NCBI GenBank assembly: GCA_946479505.1
Contig: CAMLGC010000104.1
Coordinates: 1 to 6,612 of the forward strand
Source: an uncultured Sphingomonadaceae bacterium
GTDB lineage: Bacteria > Pseudomonadota > Alphaproteobacteria > Sphingomonadales > Sphingomonadaceae
DNA length: 6,612 nucleotides
Reading direction: 5' to 3'
Under the pieces are notes generated by a model that saw only the letters and a list, made by a program, of their open reading frames with translations, searched no databases and had not been told where the DNA came from. The position numbers and the translations under genes are program-made. Positions 6,270 through 6,612 of this stretch are shown here, piece after piece (the first letter of the stretch is position 1; every line of letters begins with the position of its first letter).

Positions 6270-6612
6270 ATGGCATCGCTCGCCGATCAGATGGCAACCA
6301 ATATCAGCCTCGCGAACTTCTCGCGGGCGACCGAGCTCAAGAAGCGCCTGTGGTTTACGCTGGGGGCGCTGATCGTCTTCCGCATGCTGAGCTATGTGCC
6401 GCTGCCCGGCGTCGATCCGACCGCGCTCAACCTGCTGTCGGCGCAGACGCAGGGCGGTGTGCTCGATTTCTTCAATACCTTCTCGGGCGGCTCGCTGAAG
6501 CGCATGTCGCTGACCGCGCTCGGCGTGATGCCCTACATCACCGCCTCGATCGTCGTGCAGCTCGCGACCTCGCTGTCGCCGACGCTCGCCGCGATCAAGA
6601 AGGAAGGCGAAT
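6270..6612 (+). CDS. secY: Protein translocase subunit SecY (3'-truncated by window edge)
   Basis: SecY is the channel-forming subunit of the SecYEG translocon in the inner membrane, through which proteins are exported or inserted. Only the first 114 codons are inside the window; the complete family protein is about 440 residues. The visible part has a cytoplasmic N-terminus with the basic LKKR (23-26), a first membrane helix about residues 27-44 (LWFTLGALIVFRMLSYVP), the conserved PLPGVDP, the plug region about 62-80 (VLDFFNTFSGGSLKRMS) and a second membrane segment about 81-100 with LGVMPYITASIVVQL. PTLAAIKKEGE follows, leading to the first cytoplasmic loop. AGGA at 6259-6262 is 7 bases before the ATG. 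Its place after rplO is the standard spc order. Confidence 0.97.
   Translation, partial: MASLADQMATNISLANFSRATELKKRLWFTLGALIVFRMLSYVPLPGVDPTALNLLSAQTQGGVLDFFNTFSGGSLKRMSLTALGVMPYITASIVVQLATSLSPTLAAIKKEGE

Overview
This window is one continuous stretch of a bacterial ribosomal-protein gene cluster, covering the 3' part of the S10 operon and most of the spc operon, all on the + strand. The order is rpsC (5' end cut off), rplP, rpmC, rpsQ | rplN, rplX, rplE, rpsN, rpsH, rplF, rplR, rpsE, rpmD, rplO, secY (3' end cut off). This is the classical order also found in Escherichia coli. The DNA is GC-rich with strong G/C preference at third codon positions. The protein sequences, the basic N-terminal extension on S5 and the alphaproteobacterial style of the one promoter candidate suggest an alphaproteobacterium, most likely a sphingomonad (Sphingomonadales). 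That placement rests on recognising sequences, not on a search.

Layout. Positions 1-1529 hold the end of the S10 operon: S3, L16, L29 and S17. A 94-base gap (1530-1623) with a small perfect hairpin marks the S10/spc junction. Positions 1624-5491 are very tightly packed: L14, L24, L5, S14, S8, L6, L18, S5 and L30, with several stop/start overlaps and one 8-base overlap (rplX/rplE). A 164-base gap (5492-5655) then separates rpmD from rplO and is largely filled by a 124-base nested inverted repeat that looks like a dispersed, MITE- or REP-like element. L15 follows (5656-6180). An 89-base gap with a possible promoter and a hairpin (6181-6269) leads into secY, which runs off the window.

The genes encode parts of both ribosomal subunits (S3, S5, S8, S14, S17; L5, L6, L14, L15, L16, L18, L24, L29, L30) plus SecY, the core of the protein-export channel. 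They are evidently co-transcribed and translationally coupled, so that ribosomal components are made in balanced amounts.

No undescribed multi-gene system is visible. The points worth a second look are the palindromic element inside the spc operon, the Gly/Arg-rich extension of S5, and the short non-coding gaps at 1530-1623 and 6181-6269. No gene-free stretch exceeds 300 bases.
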